Assembly: GCF_958298935.1 (NCBI RefSeq)
Contig: NC_084942.1
Location: forward strand, 10,423,501-10,487,500
Reading direction: 5' to 3'
Length of the DNA: 64,000 bases
From: Phragmites australis
Lineage: Eukaryota; Streptophyta; Magnoliopsida; Poales; Poaceae
Below, in pieces: positions 1 through 10,975 of the stretch. The first letter of the stretch is position 1. Every line of letters starts with the position of its first letter. The notes below the pieces were generated by a model. The model worked only from the letters and a program-made list of their open reading frames with translations, searched no databases and was not told where the DNA came from. A program made the translations under genes and the position numbers.

Positions 1-205
1 CATATATTGTGCCTATCCAAGCTCCACATACTTTTGGCCCTCAAATTTGGATCCTCGCATTCGCCTCCTTCTCGGTCATACATCCCACCTTCTCCGGTCA
101 CACCACCTGCTGCAATTTGGTAAGAAATTCATAAGAGCTTGGTAAGACGCTGGAGAGTGTGTGATTCCACCTTCACCCCTTCACCTCCACAACCCAGTAG
201 TCGAT

Positions 206-209
<4 letters not shown>

Positions 210-241
<32 letters not shown>
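210..241. repeat. (AT)16 microsatellite in the leader of element A
   Basis: An uninterrupted 32-bp alternating AT run lies 22 bp upstream of the gag start codon, in the untranslated leader. Confidence 0.95.
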
Positions 242-244
<3 letters not shown>

Positions 245-263
245 CTCTTGTTTGCTACTAACC

Positions 264-1631
264 ATGGCAGGTAAAACGTTCGAGGAGGAGATGCAGGAAT
301 TCATGAGGAGTTATGGACGTAAGATCGATGAACTGGTTGAGAGTGTGAACAATCAAACTGAGAAGACGGACGGGATGCAACAATTACTTCAGAGCCATGA
401 GACCCGACTTCAACATGTGGATGAAGCATTAGGTTCTGATAATCGTATTATTGTTAATTTCACTGATAGGTTGAACAGGATGGAGACGCGCATTCCAGAG
501 CAGCCCCCAATGCAACATGGTATTCATGGCGACAATGGCCATCTTCAAGGTGCAGCCCATGAACATGAAGAGTCCGTCGCTGATGATGAAATTTTGAGGC
601 AAGAGCGTGACGCCTTTGATGCACGACAAAGGAACAGATTGAACTTCAACCGTCAAGGTATGAGAGGTAACAATTTTCAGCAACATAATACACGTGGTAA
701 TGATGATCCATTTGCTAAAGTTAAGTTTACCATACCATCTTTTTCGGGTACTTATGATGCTGAAATATATCTAGATTGGGAGATAACGATGGAACAAAAA
801 TTTAATGCTCACCTAGTTCCTGAAGTGTATAGAGTTAGGTAAGCCACTAGTGAGTTTAAAGACTTTGCTATCATTTGGTGGAATAGGATATGCAATGATG
901 GGTTATCGCCTACTAAATGGATGCTTTAAAGGTGGCTATACGCAATAGATTTGTTCCACCATCTTTTAGACGTGATTTGCGTAAGAAATTACAGCGCTTA
1001 AACCAAGGCAATAGGTCAGTAGAAGAATATTATCAGGAGCTACAAATTGGTATGTTACGTTGTGATATTGTTGAGGATGAAGAGGCTGCTTTGGCATGCT
1101 TTTATGGAGGGTTGAGATGTGAAATTCAGGACTTAGTAGATTACAAAGAATATGTTAATATTCCTAGATTGTTCCAACTTGCATGTTTGGTAGAAAAAGA
1201 ATTTCAGGGATGACAACAGAGGCCAAAGAACAACCGGGGCAAGTTAAAATCATTCCACCTTCTGCTACACGGTCTGTTGCCCCCTCCTCGAGTAGGGCGC
1301 GTTCAGCAGGACCTACTACACCATCACATGCAATTGAGGTAAGTAAATCTACTAGTGTGCTTCTTCGGTTGCTTCCACGGGCCGTACAACTGGGATTGTT
1401 TGCCACCGATGCAAGGGAATGGGCCATGTCATGAATGACTTCCCAAGTCAGCGCGCATACATTGCAACAGAAGATGGTGGTTATGTAAGTGGTAGTGATA
1501 TTGAGGATGAATATGTACTGGCTGCTAACGTTGCAGGTGAAGGAGACGAGACAGAAAATGATGCTGATGATGGAGAGGAACAAGTAGCTGCTGTTGATAC
1601 AGGGAGATACGTGAGCCTTGTTGTACAATGA
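264..1631 (+). pseudogene. gag of element A (capsid/nucleocapsid), broken
   Basis: The structural polyprotein packages the element RNA. I start it at the ATG at 264 (context ACCATGG) because the upstream part of the open frame has only a TTG. The N-terminal ~60 residues look helical and charged; a gag core follows with FSGTYDAEIYLDWE and RFVPPSFRRDL-type segments, matching element B. A TAA at 840-842 and a frameshift before 917 split it, and another frame change follows near 1210. The nucleocapsid zinc knuckle near 1400 reads CHRC-x4-H-x4-F: the last cysteine of the CCHC box is replaced by phenylalanine. An acidic tail leads to protease. Confidence 0.8.
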
Positions 1632-1646
1632 GTTCTAAGTGCACAA

Positions 1647-3368
1647 ATGGGGAAAGCAGAGCAAAATCAGCGGCACAACTTGTTTCAATCCAGATTTCTT
1701 GTGAAGGAGAGAGCTTGCAGAGTCATCATTGATGGAGGTAGCTGCAACAACCTTGCCAGTTCCGAGATGGTCGAGAAGCTTGGCTTGACCACACAACCAC
1801 ACCCACGCCCCTACTACATCCAATGGTTCAATTCGTGTGGTAAGTTGAAGGTAAACAAAGTTGTGAGAGTACAATTTTCGGCTGGTAATTATAAAGACAG
1901 TGCAGACTTTGATGTAGTGCCTATGCAAGTATGCTCTTTGTTGCTAGGTAGGCCTTGAATATATGATAATGATGTTTTGCACCATGGTAGAGCTAATACC
2001 TACTCATTCTCACATAAGGGTAAGAAGATTAAGTTGTTGCCTATGACACCTGCTGAAATTTTGAAAGATGAAGTAGAACGTGCTGAAAATGAAAGAAAAT
2101 GCAATGATAACAAATCTGAAAATCAGGTTGTAGCTAAAAATGTTTTTCCACTTCAACATGAGAACAAAAATACACATGCTAGAAAAGACACCATTAAGTT
2201 GAAGGGTGCTGCCATGTTAGCTACTAAATCTGAAATTTCTGATTTATTAGCACATAATTCATTTTTCTATGCTTTGATTTGCAAAGAGGCCTTGTTTACA
2301 CTTGAGGATATGCCTCCTTCTTTGCCTCCTGCTGTTGCTAACCTTTTGCAGGATTATGCTGATATGTTTCCAAGTGAAATACCCCCGGGACTGCCACCTT
2401 TGAGAGGAATTGAGCATCAAATTGACTTGATTCCGGGAGCTACTTTGCCAAACCGAGCTGCATATACGACCAACCCAGAAGAGACTAAGGAGATTCAACG
2501 ACAAGTCCAAGATTTATTGGACCGAGGGTACGTACGAGAAAGTCTTAGTCCATGAGTTGTTCCTGTTATTTTGGTTCCTAAGAATGATGGTAGTTGGCGA
2601 ATATGTGTTGATTGTAGAGCCATTAATAATATCACAATTAGGTATCGTCATCCTATTCCTAGGCTAGACGACATGCTTGATGAGTTGAGTGGTGCTATAA
2701 TTTTCACTAAAATTGACTTGCGGAGTGGATACCACCAAATTAGAATGAAACTTGGAGATGAATTGAAGACCGCATTTAAGACTATGTTTGGGTTGTATGA
2801 GTGGTTAGTGATGCCTTTTGGGTTAACTAATGCACCTAGTACCTTCATGCGATTAATGAACGAAGTTTTACGTCCTTTTATTGGAAAATTTGTGGTGGTT
2901 TATTTTGATGATATCTTGATTTATAGCAAGTCAGATGATCTACATTTTGATCATATACGTGCTGTTTTTAATGCTTTAAGAGATGCACGTTTGTTTGGTA
3001 ACCTTGAGAAGTGCATATTTTGCACCGATCGAGTTGCGTTTCTTGGTTATGTTGTGACACCACAGGGAATTGAGGTGAATGAGGTAAAGATTGAAGCCAT
3101 CCAAAGCTGGCCGATGCCTACTACTGTGTCACAGGTGCGGAGCTTCCATGGCCTTGCTGGATTCTATCGTCATTTTGTACAGGATTTCAGTACCATTGCT
3201 GCACCATTGAATGAATTGACAAAGAAAGGAGTGCCTTTCCAATGGGGTCCTGCACAAGTGAAGGCATTCAACCTTTTGAAAGAGAAGCTCACTCAAGCAC
3301 CACTACTCCAACTCCCTGATTTTGGTAAGACTTTTGAAATTGAGTGTGATGCTGCGGAATTGGGATAG
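1647..3368 (+). pseudogene. protease and reverse transcriptase of element A
   Basis: One frame interrupted by stops encodes, first, a retroviral-type aspartic protease. Its active-site segment is IIDGGSCNNLAS, near 1725, with GG following the catalytic Asp as in this clade. It then encodes a linker and the reverse transcriptase with [42 protein letters not shown] and the catalytic [11 protein letters not shown] (near 2895-2930). TGA at 1956-1958 replaces the Trp of an LGRPW segment; another TGA at 2553-2555 falls where B has Cys. Near 3360 a one-base shift moves the frame inside the first RNase H strand (IECDA). Catalytic residues are present, but translation would fail. Confidence 0.88.
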
Positions 3369-3376
3369 GTGGTGTA

Positions 3377-5296
3377 TTGATTCAAGAAGGTAAGCCTGTT
3401 GCATATTTTAGTGAGAAATTAAATGGGCCTAGTCTTAATTACTCTACTTATGATAAGGAATTATATGCTTTAGTTCGTGTTCTTGAAACATGGCAACATT
3501 ATTTATGGCCCAAGGAATTTGTTATACATACGGATTATGAATCACTTAAACATATTAGAAGTCAAGCAAAATTGAATAGACGTCATGCTAAATGGGTAGA
3601 ATTTATTGAGTCATTTCCTTATGTGATTAAACACAAGAAAGGTAAAGAAAATGTCATTGCTGATGCCTTATCTAGGCGATATACCATGTTGTCCCAATTG
3701 GATCATAGAATTTTCGGTTTGAAGACAATAAAAGATTTGTATGCTACTGATTTGTACTTTAAAGAAGTGATAGAACATTGTAAAGAAGGAAGAGGATGGA
3801 ATAAATATGTGTTGAATGATGGTTTGCTCTATTGTGCTAACAAGCTATGCGTTCCAGCTAGCTCCGTTCGTCTTTTGTTGTTGCAGGAGGCACAAGGAGG
3901 AGGTTTGATGGCGCATTTTGGAGCAAAGAAGACCGAAGATGTGCTGGCCGCCCACTTCTTTTGGCCAAAGATGAGACGTGACGTCGAGCGCTACGTGTCA
4001 CGCTCCACTACTTGCAACAAAGCTAAGTCTCACTTAAATCCACATGGTCTTTATATGCCTCTTCCTGTTCCCAGTGTACTTTGGGAGGATATTTCTATGG
4101 ACTTTGTTTTAGGGTTGCCTAGAACAAAGAGGGGGAGGGATAGTATTTTTGTGGTTGTGGATCATTTTTCAAAAATGGCACATTTGATACCTTGTCACAA
4201 GAGCGATGATGCTACAAACATAGCTGATTTATTTTTCAGGGAAATTATTCGCCTACATGGAGTGCCCAATACCAGTGTCTTAGATTGCGATGCGAAATTT
4301 TTGAGTCACTTTTGGAGGTCACTTTGGAATAAATTGGGAACGAAGCTACTTTTTTCTACTACATGTCATTCCCAAACCGATGGACAAACAGAGGTCGTTA
4401 ACCGCACGTTATCTACCATGTTGCGGGCTGTTTTGAAGAAAAACTTGAAGCTGTGGGAAGAGTGTTTACCTCATATAGAGTTTGCTTACAACAGGTCCGT
4501 CCACTCCACCACCAAGGTAAGTCCGTTTCAGGTTGTATATGGTTTTAATCCACGTGCTCCTACTGATTTGCTACCTTTGCCTACTTCTAAAAAGTTAAAT
4601 TTTGATGCTAAGACACGTGCTGAACTGATTCTTAAAATGCATGAATTAACTAAAGAAAATATTGAGAAGATGAATGAAAAATATCGTGCTTATGGTAGCC
4701 AGGGTAGGAAACATTTAACTTTTGAACCGGGTGATCTTGTTTGGTTACACTTGCGTAAATATCATTTTCCCGAGTTGAGGAAATCTAAATTGATGCCTCG
4801 AGTTGATGGTCCTTTTAATACACTCGAGAAGATTAATGATAATGCATATCAGCTTGAGTTGCTTGCAGATTTTAGGGTTAGTCCCACATTTAATGTTTCA
4901 GACTTAAAGCCGTATGTGGGAGAAGAAGATGAGATTGAGTCGAGGACGACTCCAATTCAAGAGGGAGAGGATGATGAGGACATCACTCCTTCGGTTACAT
5001 GCACCACAAATATTCCTCCTCCCGCTGCTGTAATTCAAGGTCCTTTGACAAGAGCTCGTGCACGAGAACTTAATTATCAGGTGAACTCGTTCCTCGCTGT
5101 CCATACAAATGTTTTTAAGGATTGGATGCTACTAACTTATTGCGATGATTTTATTATCCTTAGGAACATGAGAGAAGATCCATATAAGCACAAGTGTAAC
5201 CGGAGGGCTACCGCGCATAAATCCAGTTCTGTCCCCAAGATCAATTCGGAATCGGAATTACAGACAGCACCAAATTCAAACGACCATAACTCTTGA
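3377..5296 (+). pseudogene. RNase H and integrase of element A, 639 codons open
   Basis: The longest open stretch in the window. RNase H has [29 protein letters not shown] and [12 protein letters not shown]. The integrase zinc finger is damaged: the first His is Gln (EAQGG) and the first Cys of the last pair is Ser (RSTTC). The DDE core is kept: Asp in SMDFVLGLP, Asp in LDCDAKF, Glu in [11 protein letters not shown]. The C-terminal part has [16 protein letters not shown] and FNVSDLKPY, then an acidic linker and [11 protein letters not shown]. The frame runs about 155 nt into the 3' LTR before its stop. Upstream it is separated from RT by a frameshift, so I call it a pseudogene despite its length. 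Confidence 0.88.
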
Positions 5297-5868
5297 TTCC
5301 GAAAGGTGGTCGAGGCCCATGAGTACTTGCTGGAAAGGTTGCGGAGTCTACTTTCATACGGATCCGACCTCATCTCCAAATACCTTCTGTGCTGTCCGAA
5401 ATCGGCAAAACAAGTTGCGTCGCTCTTCCAGTCCGAATCAGTTTGGGCCTTGGGCCTTGTAATTGAGTTGTATTCAAGTTCCATCAGTTGTGGCCGAATC
5501 CTTTCTCCTTCTAGCTTATAAATAGATAACCGCCCCCTCTTCTAGGGTTTGGGTTTTGCTTAGATTACAACTAGATAATTTGTCAGTTTTTCGCCGTTCA
5601 TCGGTTTGTGGAACCCCAACTCGTGTGTTTCATCTTTATTAGCAATTCAGATTGCATCTTCCTTGTTCTTGTGAGTTGCTTCGATTGCTTGCAGGAACAA
5701 TAACCCTCGTGGTAAGGTCGATCGCGTGCGAGCGTGGTTGATAACGACAGTCGTGCGGGTGTAACGAATTGTGAGGTGATAATCTGCGGGTTGAAAGCCT
5801 CCAAGCGTCAACGTCCTCACGACAAAATCAATCGAACCTATTAGAAGATCGGGCCGCTGTTCTCATCA
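5141..5868 (+). repeat. 3' LTR of element A (728 bp)
   Basis: Starts TGCGATGATTTTATTATCC and ends TCTCATCA. The start aligns with the LTR of element B (TGTGATGATTTTAATGTCC on the minus strand) and the length is close to B's 741 bp. It contains a TATA-like box near 5517, a following CT-rich segment and a GATTGCTTGCAGGAACAA stretch shared with B. Immediately to the right, the sequence is RNase H coding sequence of B on the other strand. Confidence 0.8.
5517..5525 (+). promoter_or_regulatory. TATA box candidate in the LTR of element A
   Basis: TATAAATAG sits about 375 bp into the LTR, followed by a CCCCTCTTCTAGGGTTT segment as expected near a plant retrotransposon start site. Element B carries CATAAATAG at the equivalent position. 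Confidence 0.6.
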
Positions 5869-7329
5869 GAATAGTTCAAACTAGGCCCACTCAACCTCTC
5901 ACTAAAATATGCAACATGTTTTCCTTCTTGTAACAACATGTCACCCAAACTAATTCCACTAGCATCACATTCTAGTTCGGAAGTTATTGAAAAATCTGGA
6001 AGTTGGAGTAGTGGTGCATGTGTTAACTTATCTTTCAACGTGTTGAAGCCATTCTCCTGTGCATCGCTCCAAGCAAACGGTACACCCTTTTTAGTGAGCT
6101 CATTCAATGGTGCTGAAATCCTTCACAAAGCGGCGATAGAATTCAGCAAGTCCTAAAAAACTTCGCACTTGTGTGACCGTTGTAGGAATCGGCCAATTGT
6201 GTATCCCTTCAACCTTGGCTTGATCAACTTCAATTCCCTGTGGAGTAACAACATAGCCAAGAAAAGAGACTTGATTCGTGCAAAAGGTGCACTTCTCAAG
6301 GTTACCAAATAAGCGTGCAACACATAAAGCATAAAAAATAGCACGTAAATGGCCAAGATGTTCTTCTAATGATCTACTATATATCAGAATGTCATCAAAA
6401 TATACCACCACGAATATACTAATGAAAGTGCGCAAAATCTCGTTCATTAATCTCATGAATATGCTAGGAGCATTAGTTAAACCAAACGGCATTACTAACC
6501 ACTCATATAGTCCAAACTTAGTTTTAAATGTTGTTTTTCATTCATCTCCTAACTTCATGCGAATCTGGTGGTATCCACTACGCAAATTAATCTTTGAAAA
6601 CACAATAGAACTACTTAATTCATCAAGCATATCATCTAACCTAGGGATAGGATGACGATATCTGATGGTAATGTTATTAATCGCTCTACAATCCACACAC
6701 ATGCGCCATGTTCTATCTTTCTTAGGCACTAAAAGGACCGAAACAGCACAAGGACTAAGAGACTCACGCACATACCCTTTATCAAGCAGTTCTTGCACTT
6801 GGCGTTGTATCTCCTTTGTTTCTTCCGGGTTGGTTCTGTACGGCGCACGATTCGGTAAGGAGGCCCTGGGAATGAGGTCAATTTGATGCTCAATCCCACG
6901 GATTGGTGGCAGCCCCGGCGGCACTTCCTTTGGAAAGACATCAGTGTACTCCTGCAAAAGATTAGCAACAACAACAGGCAAAGAAGAAAATATATCCTCA
7001 AGTGAAAATAAAGCTTCTTTGCAAACTAATGCATAGCAAACAGAAGAACTAGCATCCAATTCATTCATATCAGACTTGGTAGCAAGAAAACAAGCACCTT
7101 TCAATTTAATCTCATTTTTCTTCTCATAAACAGATTTAGGCTTTCCCGTTTTATGTTGCTCAAATTCCTTTACTACAATCTGACTGTCACTCTTAGCATG
7201 CTTTTGATTGTTCTCTTTACTAGCTCTAGCAACTTCATCCTTTAAAATAGCACTAGGAGACATAGGATGTAATACAATTTTCTTTTCTTTATGCACGAAA
7301 GAATATCGATTAGTTCTACCATGATGCAA
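5869..7329 (-). pseudogene. reverse transcriptase and start of RNase H of element B
   Basis: Reading from 7329 down: a linker, then [33 protein letters not shown], a TGA in place of Trp near 6536-6538, [17 protein letters not shown], the catalytic [11 protein letters not shown], and a connection domain with [11 protein letters not shown]. The frame shifts near 6105 and RNase H begins with ECDASGISLGDML and SERLSGPSLNYS. The coding sequence then stops at 5869 where the LTR end of element A begins. It closely parallels the RT of A. Confidence 0.85.
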
Positions 7330-7344
7330 AGAATATTTATCATA

Positions 7345-7720
7345 CTACCAGGGCTTACCTAACAACATAGAACATGCTTGCATAGGCACAACCTCGCAGT
7401 CAATAGAATCATGATACGAACCAATAGCAAAGTGTACTCTCACCAACCGTGTTACCTTTACCTTGCCGCTGTTGTTGAACCATTGAATGTAATATGGCTG
7501 CGGGTGCGGTTTGGTGTTCAATGCAAGCTTTTCAACCATCTCGAAACTTGCTAAAGTGTTGCAGCTTCCCCCATCAATGGTGATGCGACATGAATGTTCC
7601 TTGATCACACACTTAGTGTGAAACAAAGTATGTTGTTGATTATGTTCCGCCTTCTCCATTTGTGCACTCAACACACGCTGCACAATGAGGCTCTCATAGC
7701 GGTCCGCATCTTCAGCACCA
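7345..7720 (-). pseudogene. aspartic protease of element B
   Basis: The segment SCRITIDGGSCNTLASFEMV carries the catalytic Asp-Gly-Gly, and MLLGKPW marks the end of the domain, as in element A. A TAG at 7345-7347 follows, most simply from CAG, and interrupts the path to RT. The exact N-terminus after gag processing cannot be fixed; I give the part that aligns with A. Confidence 0.8.
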
Positions 7721-7738
7721 ATGTGCTCTTCGTCTTGA

Positions 7739-9044
7739 TCATGACCATCCACTCCTTGCATGGTCACCTGCAAGCATAGCATATGTATCTTCATCCAAAT
7801 CACTAGCAGAAGAAAACTCACCATCATCTCGCACAATCAAGATGCGCTTGCTTGGACATTCCCTCTTCACATGTCCAAAACCGTTGCATTGATCACATTG
7901 AATATCCCTCATTCGCCCTGTAGATGCAACAGAAGAAGCGCTCTTTGCTGGTGTTGGTGCAGCACTCTTTGTAGCCTCGATTGCCCGAGAGGCAGAATTG
8001 GTTGTAGAAGAGTGTGGCTTGCTGTTGGTAGGAGAAGGTGCAGAAGCACGGCTGGTTGGAGCAGCACTTATGCGCGGCTGCCATGAAGTTGCTTGACCTG
8101 CAGAAACATTAGTCCTAGCACTGTAGCGATGTCCCTGCACTTCTCTTTCAGCCTTACAAGCAAGATGAAAATCGAGTGACAGAACTGTATTCCTTGTAAG
8201 CTAAAATGTCTTGAATTTCACAATTCAAACCACCCATAAATCTAGACATAACAGCCTCGTCTCCCTCCTCTAAACCACAACGCAACATACCTATTTGCAA
8301 CTCACGCGCATAATATGAAGGAACAAATCTAGCTCGCATGATTTGTTTGAAAGCGTCCCAAGTTTGTGGTGTACTATTTGGATTCTTTCGACGATATTCA
8401 CTCCACCAAACAGAAGCAAAATCAGTAAATTCACTAGTGGCAGCCCTAACCCTTTTACCTTCTGGAAAATCATGACAATCAAATTTTTGATCAACAGCTA
8501 GTTCCCATGTGAGGTAAGCATCAGGATCATGTTTCCCATCAAAAGGTGGCATAGTGAATTTAATCTTTCCTAGTGATTCATCATTGTCACGTACCTCGCG
8601 GCGTGGGAGTATAGGACCCATGCCGATGCGATTAAAACGTAATTGACGTTGATCACGTGCATACACATCATCAAGCTCGGAGTCAGCGGCATAGTTGTCG
8701 TTATTTGCTGCTACCTCGCTGCACAAATCACCGTTGTTATTGCGAAGGTTGCCATTAGTGGCCGCAATGGTGTCAGCCACTGGAGGGGCATGACCCATCT
8801 CTTCTAGGTGCCGCAAAATCCCCATGAGAGAGGTGTTGATCTCTCCAACAGAAGTCTCCAACGTTGTAAGCTTGCTGTTTGTGTCAATTTGAGCAGCCTC
8901 CAACTGACCAAGTCGTTCATTGGTCACTTGCACATCCTCATTCCGACCTTCAGTGTGGAGTCTAACTTGGCGTTCAAAGTGTTGTATGATGCCCCTAGTA
9001 TGAGGAGAATGTGGTGGTGTAGCATTCTTCGGAGATCCTGCCAT
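7739..9044 (-). pseudogene. gag of element B with intact CCHC zinc knuckle
   Basis: I start at the ATG at 9044 (MAGSPKN), which matches MAG of element A, rather than at the ATG 14 codons upstream. The capsid part has FTMPPFDGKHDPDAYLTWE and FTDFASVWWSEYRRKNP. Compared with A, about two dozen codons are missing in frame between RARFVPSYY and ELQIGMLRC. A frameshift near 8150 separates the capsid from the nucleocapsid, which has a Ser/Thr/Pro-rich stretch and an intact CDQCNGFGHVKREC knuckle (C-x2-C-x4-H-x4-C). Confidence 0.82.
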
Positions 9045-10005
9045 TGCTAGTGAAAAACCACTAAAACAGCAAAGCAATAAAATCATAAGAATATGCCCTA
9101 TGAACTACTCAAATATGGGTATGTCAATTCTCTCACTCTCAACCTGTTCAGCCAAGCTCTTACTTGTTCTTACCAAGTAAACAGGAGGTGATAATAGCCA
9201 AAAAGATAGGAACAAACTCTAGTGAATGGTTGTATCGATGCTGCAGTCGCTATTTCTTGTGAAGTAGTAGTCACATTTGTGGAGCTCTAGGTAGACTGAA
9301 AGTGTAGCAAGGAAAAACTAGAACTACGTAAGTCAAAACAAGTTGAATAATCGTTCAACGACGGTACCGTGCTGGTCCTAGGCTAGACCGTACTAGAGAC
9401 GCGAGCCTCGGCACAAACAAAGTCACCGATCATAAGCGAAACAGAAAACATCACAAGCTTCTGAATTGTTTTTTTTCCTTCTTCATCGTCTTTTCTTTTT
9501 TCTCACTTTTTTTTCTTTCTTTTTTTTTTTGCAGGAGCTTCAAATCCTCCACTAAGGCAAAAAGAACTCCCAAACAAACAACTCACACCACAAAACTTTT
9601 TTTTTGACCAGGGGTATACTTCTGCTCTTTTTTTTCTTTGTTTTTCTCAAGGATCTCACACTTGCGGATTACAACTCAGTTTGTGAGCAAATGATGTAAA
9701 TAAACACAACGACGGTTCTGGTGGTGGTGGTGGAGAGGATTGCAGCAGCGATGGTTCTGGTGGTGGTGGTTGCGGTGGTGACACAAACATGACTAAAACT
9801 CGAAACTCTAAAGGACTAGATGCTAAGACCAGCAACTCGACACGACGATGCAACCGAAAACTCAACAAGCCTCAACTACGCAGAACTAGTAAAAGGCACA
9901 ACGTGTTTTCGAAAACAGGGGAAAAAAACTAATCTACTATTATTTTTTTGGTTTTTGTGGACTGTAGGTAAAGCAAAAAGAAAAACTAGAAGTCTCTCAC
10001 CGATC
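9045..10005 (-). other. untranslated leader of element B
   Basis: About 960 bp between the primer binding site and gag with no gag-like frame. It holds long T-rich runs on the plus strand (9470-9535 and 9596-9650), that is, purine-rich RNA in the element sense, and two GGT-repeat clusters (9715-9735 and 9753-9780). No separate gene is seen. Confidence 0.7.
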
Positions 10006-10023
10006 AACCTGGCTCTGATACCA
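10006..10023 (-). other. primer binding site of element B (initiator Met-tRNA)
   Basis: On the minus strand the sequence is TGGTATCAGAGCCAGGTT, complementary to the 3' end of plant initiator methionine tRNA. It lies 2 nt inside the LTR end, as required for minus-strand strong-stop synthesis. It fixes the LTR to its right as B's 5' LTR. Confidence 0.92.
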
Positions 10024-10025
10024 CT

Positions 10026-10766
10026 TGATAGACGTGTTGGTCCTGAACTTTCGATGAGAGGGGTAGATGTCGATTTAGGTGGAATAGACGTTGACGATCT
10101 GACTACACCGTCCAAGAATGCTGCGCCTTAGCGATCGATACACCAACTCTAGAAGTTGTTCGTGATCTTTCGTAGCACGATCAACCTAACAACGAGGGTT
10201 TTTGTTCCTGCAAACAATCGAAGAACGAGCAAGAACAAGATGAACAAGTAACTTAATTGCGAATATAGATGAAGAGCACAATCTGAAAACAGAAGTGGTG
10301 GGGTTCCAAAAATAAGTAATCGAACGGTCTAGCCGACACGCGCGTTTACAAGGCGAAGTAGCAAAAGCTAGATCTATTCTATCGAAACCCAAACCCTAGA
10401 AGAGGGTGCGGCTGTCTATTTATGAGATAGAAGAGGAGAAGTTTTGGCCAAAACACAGGAAGCCGAATTGGACTCTAATACAAGACCCAAGTTTGATTCG
10501 GACTGGAAAACAGACGCGACTCTCTTTAACGATTCCGGATAGCTCAGGAGGAATTTCGAGATGAGGCTGGATCCATCTGAAATTAGACAAAATTATCTTT
10601 CCATCAAGTACTCATGTGCCCCAAGAATCCTTCAGAATCAACAGTTATGGCCTTCATCATTTGCTGCTGTCAGGAGGGCTGAATCCAAATTGAACTCGCC
10701 TCCACTTATATACTTGGGCTTGTGTGGTTCTTCTCCCTGGTTCCTAAGGACATTAAAATCATCACA
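10026..10766 (-). repeat. LTR of element B (741 bp)
   Basis: On the minus strand it runs TGTGATGATTTTAATGTCC ... CGTCTATCA and is followed 2 nt later by the primer binding site. It also serves as the 3' LTR of a second copy, because pol C-terminal coding sequence runs into it from the right. Confidence 0.85.
10416..10424 (-). promoter_or_regulatory. TATA-like box in the LTR of element B
   Basis: CATAAATAG on the minus strand, followed by CTTCTAGGGTTTGGGTTT, in the same position as TATAAATAG in the LTR of A. Confidence 0.5.
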
Positions 10767-10975
10767 ATAGTGAAATAGTAATCCATTCTTGTAAACATTT
10801 GTGGGCAGCCCTAGGAACAAGTTCACCTAATGATTAAGTTGGTGTGCTCGTGCTCGTGATATTGGTCCTTCTATCACCTGTTCAGCGTGTTGTGTGGTAG
10901 GAGGAACGCGTGTATCCGTGGAAAGTATGTCCTCATCAAACGCCATCTTAATTTTCAAAAAAGCGTTACAAGGTA
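10638..10975 (-). pseudogene. pol C-terminus of a second CRM-like copy upstream of element B
   Basis: Read leftward from about 10975, the sequence encodes MAFDEDILSTDTR, EGPISRARAHQLNH, a TAG (from CAG), then VNLFLGLPTNVYKNG and YCDDFNVLRN, parallel to the last ~90 codons of pol in A. It continues about 130 nt into the LTR before its stop at 10638. Because this is the 3' end of an element abutting the 5' LTR of B, the two internal regions share one LTR. Sequence right of 10975 is no longer recognisable pol. Confidence 0.8.

Larger units (their letters stand above)
1..5868 (+). mobile_element. Ty3/gypsy CRM-like chromovirus element A (5' LTR outside window)
   Basis: This is a plus-strand LTR retrotransposon read as leader, gag, protease, reverse transcriptase, RNase H, integrase and 3' LTR, in gypsy order (integrase last). 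The pol C-terminus ends with a [15 protein letters not shown] motif, which I associate with grass CRM-like chromoviruses; the clade is an inference. The right boundary at 5868 (ending CA) abuts the RNase H sequence of minus-strand element B, so A appears to have inserted into B. The 5' LTR and left target duplication are outside the window. In-frame stops near 840, 1956 and 2553, plus frameshifts near 900 and 3360, make it non-autonomous. Confidence 0.85.
5869..10766 (-). mobile_element. Ty3/gypsy CRM-like element B, minus strand, split by element A
   Basis: Same family as A in the opposite direction. From right to left it shows 5' LTR (10766-10026), primer binding site, a ~960-bp leader, gag, protease, RT and the first part of RNase H, where it stops abruptly at 5869. 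The rest of RNase H, integrase and 3' LTR should lie to the left of A, outside the window. All frames are broken, so it is non-autonomous. Confidence 0.85.

Noticed and set aside
9656..9868. Minus-strand frame rich in proline and serine
   Set aside because: It comes from GGT/CCA simple repeats in the untranslated leader of element B and has no family resemblance.
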